Assembly: GCA_021204865.1 (NCBI GenBank)
Contig: JAJPYQ010000033.1
Span: 1 to 41,682 of the forward strand
DNA length: 41,682 bases
From: Prevotellaceae bacterium
GTDB taxonomy: Bacteria > Bacteroidota > Bacteroidia > Bacteroidales > Bacteroidaceae
Direction of reading: 5' to 3'
The notes under the pieces were generated by a model. It was not told the origin of the DNA and searched no databases. It was given only the letters and a program-made list of their open reading frames with translations. Each line of letters starts with the position of its first letter. Position 1 is the stretch's first letter. Below are positions 1-7,334 of this stretch, one piece after another. Made by a program: the position numbers and the translations under genes.

Positions 1-75
1 ATACGGCCCCCACCTATATCTACACAGAGTTGATCGTCGGCAGCGTCTGATGTGAATACGACACTTCAATAAGAG

Positions 76-136
76 TAGCCGAGGGTTTGCGGAAGCAAAC
101 CCTCGGCTATCCCTCTGAAACCCCCGCTGGGGGTTT
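76..136 (+). repeat. Double-hairpin (REP-like) element, copy 1
   Basis: Two consecutive stem-loops. The first has a perfect 15-bp stem (76-90 with 95-109) and a 4-nt loop; its right arm ends in CGGCTA. After 8 nt comes a second stem (AAACCCCC at 118-125 with GGGGGTTT at 129-136). The same order, a long GC-rich stem ending in GGCTA, a short spacer and a short C-run/G-run hairpin, recurs at 297-353 and, on the minus strand, inside fkp at 33354-33402. The arms differ in sequence between copies but keep pairing, so the shape is what is conserved. Confidence 0.7.
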
Positions 137-202
137 TCTTCCCTATGGGGCGAGGATGATATCATCGTGGAATAGGCGTGGTGAATATGTGCAGTACCTG
201 GC

Positions 203-269
203 CTTCGGCGACACTCGGCTGCGCTCGGCAAATCGAGCAAGCTCGTTTGCTCTCGCTTGCACGAGCGTT
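203..269 (+). repeat. Promoter-linked dispersed repeat, copy A
   Basis: This 67-bp stretch is roughly 90% identical by eye to the reverse complement of 5558-5625. Both contain the core CTCGGCTGCGCTCGGCAAAT and end in TGCACGAGCGTT. In the other copy the segment supplies the -33 TTTG of a promoter. Here the equivalent bases are CTTG and no TAnnTTTG follows at the right distance, so this copy is probably not an active promoter. Confidence 0.65.
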
Positions 270-296
270 CGGCACTATTCGGGCTAACGCCTTGAT

Positions 297-353
297 CCGG
301 GGGTGTCGCCTTCGGCTCGACCCCCGGCTACCATGTGCAACCCCTTCGGGGTT
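297..353 (+). repeat. Double-hairpin (REP-like) element, copy 2
   Basis: Stem one pairs CCGGGGGT (297-304) with ACCCCCGG (320-327) and is followed by CTA. Stem two pairs AACCCC (339-344) with GGGGTT (348-353). Architecture and spacing match copy 1 at 76-136 and the copy inside fkp. Confidence 0.65.
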
Positions 354-414
354 ACGTTAGCCGCCACAAAGCGTAGCCCTACGTGTCGCAAAGCCTCTTA
401 GGAGGAACCGCGAA

Positions 415-502
415 GCGTCGTACGAGGGACTGCTAAGCGTCGTACGAGGAACGGGGACGTGTCGTACGAGGGACTGCTAAGTGTCGTACGAGGCGCGGGG
501 AG
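415..502 (+). repeat. 22-bp tandem array, four units
   Basis: Four contiguous 22-bp units (415-436, 437-458, 459-480, 481-502). Each begins G(C/T)GTCGTACGAGG, around the palindrome CGTACG. The second halves alternate: units 1 and 3 end GACTGCTAA, while unit 2 is GC-rich. A degenerate unit may precede at about 391. There are no unique spacers, so it is not a CRISPR. It lies 3' of recA. Confidence 0.8.
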
Positions 503-582
503 GGATATTAAGCAACCGCCCGAGCGAGGGTGATACCTCCGCAGCGGCTGCCGTTAAGCTCTTGCGGGAGAGGAGCTGGAGC

Positions 583-1668
583 CTACTCTGCTCCCTCCTC
601 CACCTCCAGCTGGTCCATGATGACGTTGTTCTCCTCTGGGCTGCGGTTCGATATGGCGTTGGAGATCTTGGCGGCTATCTCGTCGGCAAGCTCCACGTTG
701 TCCTTCAGCAGCTTCTTCAGCGCGTCCCTACCCTGCCCGAGGCGCGAGCCCTCGTAGCTGAACCACGAGCCGCTCTTCTGTATGATGTTGTAGTTGACGC
801 CAAGGTCGACAATCTCGCCCACACGGCTCACTCCCTCGCCGAATATCAGCTCGATGACCGCCACGCGGAAGGGAGGCGCGACCTTGTTCTTGGCTACCTT
901 CACCTTAACGACGTTGCCTATCACCTTGTCTCCCTCCTTGATGGACGTTGAGCGTCGGATGTCGAGGCGTATGCTCGCGTAGAACTTGAGGGCGTTGCCG
1001 CCAGTTGTGGTCTCGGGGTTGCCGAACATCACGCCTATCTTCTCCCTCAATTGGTTGGTGAAGATGCAGGTTGTCTTCGTCTTCGATATGGTGGAGGTGA
1101 GCTTCCTCAGCGCCTGGCTCATCAGGCGTGCCTGCAAGCCCACCTTGTTGTCGCCCATCTCCCCCTCCAGCTCCGCCTTGGGCGTGAGGGCGGCCACGGA
1201 GTCGATGACGATGATGTCGATGGCGCTCGAGCGGATCAGCTGGTCGGCTATCTCGAGAGCCTGCTCGCCGTTGTCGGGCTGCGAGACGAGAAGGTTGTCC
1301 ACGTCAACGCCAAGGTGCTTGGCGTAAACGCTGTCGAAGGCGTGCTCCGCATCGATGAACGCTGCCATTCCGCCCGCCTTCTGCGCCTGGGCAATGGCGT
1401 GTATGGCGAGCGTCGTCTTGCCGCTGCTCTCAGGCCCGTAGATCTCTATTATACGCCCGCGGGGATAGCCTCCAACGCCTAAGGCCGCGTCGAGGGCTAT
1501 GGAGCCTGACGGTATCACCTCCACGTCCTCGAAGCCCCCGTCTCCAAGGCGCATCACCGAGCCCTTTCCGAAGTCCTTCTCTATCTTGCCTATCGCCGCC
1601 TCGAGAGCCTTCATCTTGTCAGACTGGCTTCCCTCGGGCATCTGTTCCGCTGTGCTCTTCCTTGCCAT
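583..1668 (-). CDS. recA: RecA recombinase
   Basis: RecA is the ATP-dependent DNA strand-exchange protein of homologous recombination; it also triggers LexA-type self-cleavage where LexA exists. The 361-residue protein is the usual size for the family. Walker A, GPESSGKT, is at residues 78-85. The Walker B segment ([11 protein letters not shown]), the L1 region ([20 protein letters not shown]) and the L2 region ([21 protein letters not shown]) are intact, and the acidic C-terminus (QLEVEEGAE) is typical. The start is the ATG at 1668; there is no better upstream start before the preceding gene's stop. That gene ends 27 nt upstream in the same direction, so recA is probably transcribed from the promoter at 2957-2987. 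I saw no obvious SOS box in the 27-nt gap. Confidence 0.98.
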   Translation of the reverse strand: MARKSTAEQMPEGSQSDKMKALEAAIGKIEKDFGKGSVMRLGDGGFEDVEVIPSGSIALDAALGVGGYPRGRIIEIYGPESSGKTTLAIHAIAQAQKAGGMAAFIDAEHAFDSVYAKHLGVDVDNLLVSQPDNGEQALEIADQLIRSSAIDIIVIDSVAALTPKAELEGEMGDNKVGLQARLMSQALRKLTSTISKTKTTCIFTNQLREKIGVMFGNPETTTGGNALKFYASIRLDIRRSTSIKEGDKVIGNVVKVKVAKNKVAPPFRVAVIELIFGEGVSRVGEIVDLGVNYNIIQKSGSWFSYEGSRLGQGRDALKKLLKDNVELADEIAAKISNAISNRSPEENNVIMDQLEVEEGAE

Positions 1669-1695
1669 AATGCTATGTGTGCTTTTAAGTATCTT

Positions 1696-2928
1696 CTATA
1701 ACTCCAGGTCGATGTCGTGCAGCTCGTGCCACGGCAGCCCCTGCTCGTTCAGCTCGCTCATGAAGGGGTCTGGGTCGAACTCCTCCACGTTGTGCACGCC
1801 AGGCTTGCTCCACTTTCCCTCGAGCAGCAGCTTAGCCCCGATCATTGCAGGCACGCCCGTGGTGTACGACACGCCTTGCATCCCCGTCTCCCCGTAGGCA
1901 GCCTGGTGGGAACAGTTGTTGTAGACGTAGTAGGTGTGCTCGGCTCCGTCCCTCAAGCCTCGGATGCGGCAGCCGATGGATGTCTGGCCGTCGTAGTTCT
2001 GCCCCAAGTCTTGCGGGTTGGGAAGCACGGCCTTAAGGAACTGCAGCGGCACGATCCTGACCGTCTCCGTGCCGGTGCCGTCCGCCTTCGGGGCGGTGTA
2101 CGTCACCTCGTCTATGCGGCTCATCCCGATGTTCTGAATAACGTCGAGGTAAGTGAGGTACTGCTGTCCGAATGTCATCCAGAAGCGGGCGCGCTTTATC
2201 GTGGGGAAGTTGATGACGAGCGACTCTATCTCCTCGTGGTGCAGCAGGTAGCTCTCTCTGAGGCCTATGTCGGGATAAGTTAAGGGCTTGTGTATCTCCA
2301 TCGGCTCTGTCTCGATATATTCGCTGTTCTCCCAATACAATCCCTTCTGCGTTATCTCCCTTATGTTGATCTCGGGGTTGAAGTTCGTGGCGAAAGCCTT
2401 GTGGTGGTTGCCGGCGTTGCAGTCGACGATGTCGAGATACCGCAGCTCGTCGAAGTGGTGCTTGGCGGCGTAGGCTGTAAAGACGCTTGTAACGCCAGGG
2501 TCGAAGCCGCAGCCGAGGATGGCGCATAGCCCAGCCCGCTCGAATCTCTCACGGAACGCCCATTGCCAGCTGTACTCGAAGTGCGCCACGTCCCTTGGCT
2601 CGTAGTTTGCGGTGTCAAGATAGTTGCAGCCAGTCCTTAAGCACGCCTCCATTATCGTGAGGTCTTGGTAGGGAAGGGCGAGGTTCACGACGATGTCAGG
2701 CTTATAAGAAGAGAGCAACGACACAAGCTCCTCAACGCTGTCAGCGTCAACCCTTGCGGTTCTTACCTGCATGTCATATTTCTTGTTCAGCAAGTCAGCC
2801 AACGCGTCGCACTTGGAGAGCGTGCGGCTCGCTATCATTATCTCAGTGAACACCCGCTTGTTCTGGCAGACCTTGTGGGCGGCAACCGTGGCAACTCCGC
2901 CAGCACCTATGATCAGCACTCTTCCCAT
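1696..2928 (-). CDS. Saccharopine dehydrogenase family protein, probable carboxynorspermidine dehydrogenase
   Basis: The protein has 410 residues and opens with a Rossmann nucleotide-binding motif, GAGGVATVAAHK (about 8-19), followed by the family's NLALPYQDLTIMEACLRTG and GFDPGVTSVFTAYA segments. Members of this exact size in Bacteroidales are carboxynorspermidine dehydrogenases, which condense aspartate semialdehyde with a diamine using NADPH in the alternative spermidine pathway. The generic saccharopine (lysine) role is less likely because bacteria of this group make lysine through diaminopimelate. The carboxynorspermidine decarboxylase partner is not in this window. The gene is first in an operon with recA and has a clear promoter 28 nt upstream of its ATG. 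Confidence 0.85.
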   Translation of the reverse strand: MGRVLIIGAGGVATVAAHKVCQNKRVFTEIMIASRTLSKCDALADLLNKKYDMQVRTARVDADSVEELVSLLSSYKPDIVVNLALPYQDLTIMEACLRTGCNYLDTANYEPRDVAHFEYSWQWAFRERFERAGLCAILGCGFDPGVTSVFTAYAAKHHFDELRYLDIVDCNAGNHHKAFATNFNPEINIREITQKGLYWENSEYIETEPMEIHKPLTYPDIGLRESYLLHHEEIESLVINFPTIKRARFWMTFGQQYLTYLDVIQNIGMSRIDEVTYTAPKADGTGTETVRIVPLQFLKAVLPNPQDLGQNYDGQTSIGCRIRGLRDGAEHTYYVYNNCSHQAAYGETGMQGVSYTTGVPAMIGAKLLLEGKWSKPGVHNVEEFDPDPFMSELNEQGLPWHELHDIDLEL

Positions 2929-2956
2929 AACGCACTACTCTTGGTTTAGTCTGGGG

Positions 2957-2987
2957 CAAAGGTATGCATTCTCCGCCTCACTGGCAA
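2957..2987 (-). promoter_or_regulatory. Promoter of the dehydrogenase-recA operon
   Basis: On the minus strand, the -33 TTG (2987-2985) and the -7 TACCTTTG (2964-2957) are separated by exactly 20 bp, the Bacteroidetes primary-sigma consensus. The ATG at 2928 is 28 nt beyond the -7 motif. Confidence 0.8.
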
Positions 2988-3087
2988 GGGATTGGCCCAG
3001 AAAGTTAGCCCGCCCCGCCTTTCGCGCCCTTGGAGCTTTTCGGGCGAATTCAGCAGCTTACGCCGTATTATATTAAGGAATTATCAT

Positions 3088-3095
3088 TATCTTTG
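3088..3095 (+). promoter_or_regulatory. Orphan -7 promoter element TATCTTTG
   Basis: TATCTTTG sits in an A/T-rich context (ATTATCATTATCTTTGCGG) typical of Bacteroidales promoters. No TTG lies 20 bp upstream. No coding sequence follows on the plus strand before the terminator at 3423-3454, so it would give an untranslated RNA of about 350 nt or is a relic. Confidence 0.45.
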
Positions 3096-3173
3096 CGGCG
3101 TGTCAGGCTACAGGCTTAGGCTCGCTGGCCCGCGCGCCTGACCAATTTCCGCCAAGCTTTATGCACCCGTCCC

Positions 3174-3239
3174 CGCTACATGTAGGAATCGCGAACGCTA
3201 CATGTAGCATTCACAAATGTTACATGTAGCGTGAGCGCA
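3174..3239 (+). repeat. 22-bp tandem array with palindromic core, three units
   Basis: Units at 3174-3195, 3196-3217 and 3218-3239 each contain the perfect palindrome CTACATGTAG or its one-base variant TTACATGTAG. The other half of each unit varies. The period is the same as the array at 415-502, but the sequence is unrelated. Confidence 0.8.
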
Positions 3240-3249
3240 TTTCCATAAG

Positions 3250-3341
3250 GGAATCGGCTCACGACCCTAAGGAAAAAAAGAAAAAGCTTCGAGGAATCGA
3301 CGCGAAACCCACGGGAAATTTGAAAAAAGCTTCGAGGAATC
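3250..3341 (+). repeat. 43-bp direct repeat following the 22-bp array
   Basis: GGAATC recurs at 3250, 3293 and 3336, exactly 43 bp apart. The last two intervals share AAAAAGCTTCGAGGAATC (3281-3298 and 3324-3341) followed by a variant of CGCGAAA. A related GGAATCGCGAA occurs in the first 22-bp unit at 3184, suggesting that the 43-bp unit grew from two of the shorter ones. Confidence 0.65.
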
Positions 3342-3422
3342 AGCGCGAAAGCCTAAGGCTGCCGATGCACTGCCCTAAAGGCTTGCCGCTCCTCTGCACC
3401 ACTGATGGGCGGAAACACAAGA

Positions 3423-3454
3423 AAGCCCCGGCCGTTTCCTTTCGGCCGGGGCTT
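3423..3454. terminator. Bidirectional terminator hairpin
   Basis: A perfect 12-bp stem, AAGCCCCGGCCG (3423-3434) with CGGCCGGGGCTT (3443-3454), and an 8-nt loop, 22 nt beyond the stop codon of the minus-strand BspA-like gene. A T-rich stretch follows on the plus side, so it could also end a rightward transcript from 3088. Confidence 0.8.
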
Positions 3455-3476
3455 CCCTTTTCTATAGAGTTGTCGC

Positions 3477-5237
3477 TTACTTCACAAAGACTTTCCTCAC
3501 CGTCCCGTCGGACAGGCGGATGATGTTCACGCCCTTCTGCGGTGTGTTCACTCGCTTCCCGTCCAAGGTGTAGCGGCTCACTTCCTGCCCATCGCCAGTG
3601 GCTGACGCTGCGTTCACTCCCGTCAGGTCTTCTTCCTCTATATTAAGGAAGTCCTTCCACACGTCTGCCGAGGCGTATTTGTTCTTCGAGCCTTCGGGCA
3701 CAGTGAGGGTGCAGTTGTTCGTGTCCACGTAGCCGAACGAATATACGGATGCACACGTAGGAGGCTCAGGGTTTAGTGAGGTGATAGAAGTAAGGCTCGT
3801 ACAATAACAGAAAGCGTTGTTTCCAATTTCAGTCACAGAGCAGCCTATTACGACCGACTCCAAGCACTCACAACCGTAGAAGGCAGAAGCTCCTATCGTT
3901 TTCACCGAATCGCCCATCGTAACCTCTTTAAGGCCACTGCACCCCATAAAGGTGCCTGCTCCAGTGGTCGAGCTTTGAATGGTAGCTTTCGTAAGGCTTA
4001 CACAATCCTCGAATATGTTACTTCCCAAATCAGTGACTGATTCTGGGATTATTATAGCTGTAAGGCTGCTACAACCAGAGAAGGCTTCATTGCCTATTTC
4101 TGTCACAGAGTTGCCTATAGTCGCAGTTGTAAGCCCGCTACAGCCATAGAATGCCTCTTTCCCTATTTCTGTCACAGAGTTGGGCACTATGACTTCTGTA
4201 ATGCTACTACATTCTTTGAATGCACGTTGTTGTATGTTTATCACAGAGTTGCCTATGGTTACAGATGCAAGGCTGCTGCAACCATAGAATGCTTCAACTC
4301 CTATGTATTTCACAGAGTTGGGTATAGTAATCTCCGTAAGACCACTGCAACCATAAAACACATATGAGGGGATTGACGTAACATTATTGCCAATGCTCAC
4401 AGTAGTAAGGCTCGTACAATTTTTAAAAGCAGGATAAGAACTGCCAGCACCTCCCGATTTGCAGGTGGTAGCATTGAATTCCACATTGGTTAGGTTGATG
4501 CAATTCTCAAATGCGGTGGCACCTATGTCTGTGACTGAGCTGGGGATTGTCACAGAGGTAAGGCTGTAGCAATCGCTAAATGCACAGCTCGATATGTTTG
4601 TCACTGAGTTGGGAATTGTCACAGAGGTAAGACTGCGGCAATAAAAGAATGAGTGATCTCCTATACTTGTGACGGAGTTGGGTATCGTAACATCTGTGAG
4701 ATTGGTACAATAATAAAACGTATAGCTGCCTATGTATGTCACGGAGTCGGGTATCGCAACCTCTGTGAGACTGGTACAATCATAGAATGCATAGCCCCCT
4801 ATGCTTGTAACTGAGTTGGGGATTGTCACAGAGGAAAGGCCGCTGCAATTCTCAAATGCACTACTTCCTATGCTTCTGACTGAATCAGGTATCGTAACAG
4901 AAGTAAGGTTGCTGCATCCGCAAAATGCCTTATCTCCTATTTCCGTCACAGAGATGGGAATTATCACTTCTGTAAGGTCTCTACAATAACAGAATGCAGA
5001 TTCTCCTATACTATTTACGGTATAGATGAGATTATTAAATTCCACAGTCGAGGGGATTGTTACACTACCACAGTAAGCAAGACGATTTGAGCTATCAGAA
5101 TAGTAGTATGTAACTGCCGCAGTTTTTGTAGCGTAGTCTAATTCGTAGTAGAAACCATCAATCTCGACAGAGGCGTGGAGAGGGGCTGCCGTGAGCAGGA
5201 GGGCGAAGAGGATCGTGAAGAGTGCTTTTGTTCTCAT
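3477..5237 (-). CDS. BspA-like leucine-rich repeat surface protein
   Basis: The 586-residue exported protein starts with a signal peptide (MRTKALFTILFALLLTAAPL, cleavage near ASVEID). Residues about 70-500 are some 18 tandem 23-residue repeats of the BspA/LRR_5 type (IPNSVTSIGxxAFxxCxSLT). The C-terminus (YTLDGKRVNTPQKGVNII, ending VRKVFVK) resembles the sorting-type tails of Bacteroidales secreted proteins. BspA-like proteins bind host matrix or other bacteria; that role is inferred from the family. The DNA repeat is 69 bp, and the gene is visibly richer in A/T than its neighbours, which suggests transfer or repeat-driven expansion. It stands alone, with a promoter about 300 nt upstream and a terminator just after it. 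Confidence 0.88.
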   Translation of the reverse strand: MRTKALFTILFALLLTAAPLHASVEIDGFYYELDYATKTAAVTYYYSDSSNRLAYCGSVTIPSTVEFNNLIYTVNSIGESAFCYCRDLTEVIIPISVTEIGDKAFCGCSNLTSVTIPDSVRSIGSSAFENCSGLSSVTIPNSVTSIGGYAFYDCTSLTEVAIPDSVTYIGSYTFYYCTNLTDVTIPNSVTSIGDHSFFYCRSLTSVTIPNSVTNISSCAFSDCYSLTSVTIPSSVTDIGATAFENCINLTNVEFNATTCKSGGAGSSYPAFKNCTSLTTVSIGNNVTSIPSYVFYGCSGLTEITIPNSVKYIGVEAFYGCSSLASVTIGNSVINIQQRAFKECSSITEVIVPNSVTEIGKEAFYGCSGLTTATIGNSVTEIGNEAFSGCSSLTAIIIPESVTDLGSNIFEDCVSLTKATIQSSTTGAGTFMGCSGLKEVTMGDSVKTIGASAFYGCECLESVVIGCSVTEIGNNAFCYCTSLTSITSLNPEPPTCASVYSFGYVDTNNCTLTVPEGSKNKYASADVWKDFLNIEEEDLTGVNAASATGDGQEVSRYTLDGKRVNTPQKGVNIIRLSDGTVRKVFVK

Positions 5238-5537
5238 AATGGTATGCTGTTAAGTTGTTAGTGTCAGTGTTTCTCTATGGCTTTCGAGCTTGGGTAACAA
5301 AAAAACGTGGACTGATTACTTCGTCTACGCCTATTCTATTGAGGTATCGCCAAACACCATGTATCCATAAACATGTATAAGCCCACCCTCTCAGCGTGAA
5401 CATCGGCTTAAACTCTTGACTATTAAGAAGAATATTGGCGATTTTCTCGAGTAAGAACTAAGCTAACGCTTTCTATCTGAATGTCCTTTCGTTGCTATGC
5501 TACATAGGCTTTCTGTGTTTTGCGGTTAATCTCGTTG

Positions 5538-5571
5538 CAAATGTAGGCATTTCCCTTAACGCTCGTGCAAA
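5538..5571 (-). promoter_or_regulatory. Promoter of the BspA-like gene
   Basis: On the minus strand, TTTG (5571-5568) and TACATTTG (5545-5538) are 22 bp apart. The -33 element lies inside dispersed repeat copy B, while the -7 lies just outside it. The start codon at 5237 is 300 nt downstream, an unusually long leader for this window. Confidence 0.65.
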
Positions 5572-5625
5572 CGAGAGCAAAAAAAGCTTGCTTGATTTGC
5601 CGAGCGCAGCCGAGCCTCGCCGAAG
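5558..5625 (-). repeat. Promoter-linked dispersed repeat, copy B
   Basis: This 68-bp stretch on the minus strand is about 90% identical to 203-269 on the plus strand. It carries a run of seven T and the imperfect palindrome CTCGTTTGCACGAG, which includes the -33 TTTG used by the BspA-like gene. I recall similar sequences upstream of genes in other Bacteroidales, but this needs a search. Confidence 0.65.
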
Positions 5626-5714
5626 GTAACGTTGGCGAATAAAGCACGGAGAAAAACGCTTGCGACCTTAAGGTTTCCCCCGATGGCCCCAGCCTCGGGC
5701 ACTATATAGCAAAA

Positions 5715-5740
5715 GAGCCTCCCCGATTTGTCGGGGAAGC
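5715..5740 (-). terminator. Rho-independent terminator of the DUF4890-like gene
   Basis: Read on the minus strand, the stem TTCCCCGA/TCGGGGAG with loop CAAA is followed by CTCTTTTG. It starts about 35 nt beyond the stop codon at 5776. Confidence 0.7.
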
Positions 5741-5775
5741 CCTTTCGCAAGAGTTTGTAGGGTTAGGCGTTGAGC

Positions 5776-6345
5776 TTAGAAGTCTCCCTGGGGCATTCCG
5801 CCTTCGCCAGGTCCGCCAGGCATACCGCCTTGTCTGCCGCCTCCCTGGGGTCCGCCCTGCATTCCGCCTTGCTGACGGTTTCCCATACGCTGCTGCTGCC
5901 CGAATATCTTAAGCAGCTGCTGCGGAGTGAGGGTCTCCTGGAACTTCGCGTAGTACTGCTTCTGCACCTCAAGTGCGGCTTGGCTCTGCGCGATCTGCGC
6001 CTCTTGGCGTGCGAACTGCTGCTCGATCCTCTGAGTTGCCTCCTCGTCGGTCAGTTCCTTCTGCTTCTTCTCGCTCCTGTCCTGAGCCTGCTCTTGCTGC
6101 TCGCCGCGGTTAGCCTCGCGAGCCTGCTGGAGTGCCTCCTGATACTCGGTGTAGAGCGCCACGAACTGAGTCTTAGCGTCGTCCGAAAGATCCATGTCCT
6201 TAGCAAGCTTGTCTGCCTGCTTCTGCACCATCTCCGCGCGGCGAGCTGCCATCTCCTCGTCGCTCAGACGCTGACGCTGTTCCTGCGCGTTTGCGCTTAC
6301 ACTTACCAAGGCAACCAGTGCCGCTGCCAGAATTGTCTTTTTCAT
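5776..6345 (-). CDS. Exported DUF4890-like coiled-coil protein
   Basis: The 189-residue protein has a clean signal peptide (MKKTILAAALVALVSVSANA, cut before QEQ). Residues about 25-145 are almost all charged helix, rich in Glu, Gln and Arg, with the pattern DKLAKDMDLSDDAKTQFVALYTEYQEAL typical of DUF4890 and reminiscent of Spy/CpxP periplasmic chaperones. The last 40 residues are low complexity, rich in Gly, Gln and Met (QQGGMQGGPQGG). Its function is not known; a periplasmic stress or chaperone-like role is inference from fold resemblance. It is monocistronic, with a terminator after it. I found no standard -7 motif upstream, so another sigma factor may control it. Confidence 0.75.
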   Translation of the reverse strand: MKKTILAAALVALVSVSANAQEQRQRLSDEEMAARRAEMVQKQADKLAKDMDLSDDAKTQFVALYTEYQEALQQAREANRGEQQEQAQDRSEKKQKELTDEEATQRIEQQFARQEAQIAQSQAALEVQKQYYAKFQETLTPQQLLKIFGQQQRMGNRQQGGMQGGPQGGGRQGGMPGGPGEGGMPQGDF

Positions 6346-6458
6346 AACTGTTTGTTGTTTAGGTTGGTTTGTAGTTCTGTTAACTGACCCTCTGACCTCC
6401 GTGCCGAGCGATAGTTTAACTTGCCGCCTTTGATTTAGGACTTTTTAAGGATAATCAT

Positions 6459-6466
6459 TACCTTCG
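6459..6466 (+). promoter_or_regulatory. Promoter -7 element of the CPBP gene (TACCTTCG)
   Basis: TACCTTCG departs from TAnnTTTG by one base. It ends 6 nt before the GTG start at 6473, which would put the transcript start at or next to the start codon. Confidence 0.5.
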
Positions 6467-6472
6467 CGCCTC

Positions 6473-7264
6473 GTGAAGGTGATGCTCAAGGCTTTGCTCG
6501 CCTTTCTGCTCTACGGAGTGATGCAGATCGTGTGCGGCTTGATTGTGGCTCTGCCTTCCCTCTTGAAGGGCGGGGGAAAGCCTTCGCTGTCGGTGTTGGT
6601 CGCCCTCTCGCTTCTGCTTAGCGGGGTGTTCACGGTGCTCATCGTGTGGAGACCTTTAAGGATGATAAGGCTCCCAGGGGCTTTCAGTGTGCCTTCTGTC
6701 GGTTGGGGCACATTATTAACAGGTCTGCTGGGAGGCGTCGCGTGCGTGGTCGCCACCGACCTTATGGGCGAGATGGCGGACCTTGCCGACAACACCATTG
6801 AGACTTTGGTCAGCGTCGCTGCCACTCCGCCCGGGGTTCTCGCCATCTCTGTCGTGGGGCCCTTGTCGGAGGAGCTTGTCTTCCGAGAGGGCATACAGGG
6901 CTGTCTCCATCGGAGCGGCATCCACCCTATGCTCGCCATATTGGTGTCCGCCCTGCTGTTCGGCATACTTCACCTCAACCCTGCCCAGTCGTTCTTCGCC
7001 GCCCTCGTGGGCATCTCGCTCGGCATACTCTACTACCGCACCGGCTCCGTCTGGCTTTGCGGCTTGCTGCATATAATGAACAACTCTCTGGCTGTGGTGG
7101 AGATGAGGGTTCTCGGTCAGGACGCTCTCGCGTTCCGCCTGACGGACTGGGTGGGAGGCAAGGCGGTGGCAGTTGTGGTTATGCTCCTTTGCCTGCTGCT
7201 CTCGGCGGGGCTGCTGCTTCTCTTCTGGCGCAAGACTGGCAAGAGCGGCCAACAAGCGTGTTAG
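6473..7264 (+). CDS. CPBP-family intramembrane metalloprotease
   Basis: The 263-residue integral membrane protein belongs to the CPBP (Abi, CaaX protease-like) family. It has about seven or eight hydrophobic segments, the first at residues 5-25. The glutamate motif EELVFREG (E133, E134, R138) and a following FGILHLNPAQ supply the family's EExxxR and HxxN zinc-site motifs. These proteases act in the cytoplasmic membrane; bacterial members have been linked to prenyl-protein processing and bacteriocin self-immunity, but the substrate here is unknown. I chose the GTG at 6473 because the -7 element lies just upstream and the first hydrophobic segment follows at once. It faces the patatin gene across a hairpin. 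Confidence 0.85.
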   Translation: MKVMLKALLAFLLYGVMQIVCGLIVALPSLLKGGGKPSLSVLVALSLLLSGVFTVLIVWRPLRMIRLPGAFSVPSVGWGTLLTGLLGGVACVVATDLMGEMADLADNTIETLVSVAATPPGVLAISVVGPLSEELVFREGIQGCLHRSGIHPMLAILVSALLFGILHLNPAQSFFAALVGISLGILYYRTGSVWLCGLLHIMNNSLAVVEMRVLGQDALAFRLTDWVGGKAVAVVVMLLCLLLSAGLLLLFWRKTGKSGQQAC

Positions 7265-7334
7265 AGCTCTCTTTCAGCTTTACCTATAATGTCAGACGGC
7301 AATGCGAGGGAAGAGGCTCGGGCAGGGCATGCTG

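Larger units (their letters stand above)
1..582. other. Gene-free left edge (582 bp), repeat-rich
   Basis: I find no convincing gene here. Short reading frames, such as one starting at 87, run through hairpins and dispersed repeats and have no RBS or family resemblance. The stretch holds two double-hairpin elements (76-136 and 297-353), one copy of a promoter-linked repeat (203-269) and four 22-bp tandem units (415-502). The end at 583 is the 3' end of recA on the minus strand, so the whole stretch lies downstream of recA. Positions 1-75 show nothing I can name. Confidence 0.7.
2929..3476. other. Intergenic region (548 bp) with orphan promoter, repeats and terminator
   Basis: It contains the operon promoter pointing left (2957-2987), a second -7 motif pointing right (3088-3095) with no gene downstream, three 22-bp units (3174-3239), a 43-bp repeat (3250-3341) and a strong 12-bp terminator stem (3423-3454). 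A 67-codon frame at 3320-3523 crosses the terminator and the end of the BspA-like gene; I do not regard it as a gene. Confidence 0.6.
5238..5775. other. Intergenic region (538 bp): long leader, promoter repeat, terminator
   Basis: From right to left: the terminator of the DUF4890-like gene (5715-5740), unassigned sequence (5626-5714), the promoter-linked repeat copy B (5558-5625), the BspA promoter (5538-5571) and a 300-nt stretch that would be the 5' leader of the BspA-like mRNA. I see no gene and no recognised riboswitch in the leader. A 64-codon frame on the minus strand at 5556-5750 is created by the repeat; its peptide resembles one at 87-287 only because both read the same repeat. Confidence 0.55.

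Noticed and set aside
87-287. 66-codon open frame resembling another at 5556-5750
   Set aside because: The shared peptide arises because both frames read the same dispersed repeat. The frames also cross hairpins, and neither has a ribosome-binding site.
415-502. Possible CRISPR array
   Set aside because: Units are contiguous at 22 bp with no unique spacers of 30 or more bases, and no cas genes are in the window. The same argument applies to all the other arrays.
3320-3523. 67-codon plus-strand small gene
   Set aside because: It runs through the terminator stem at 3423-3454 and into the antisense of the BspA-like gene; no family resemblance.
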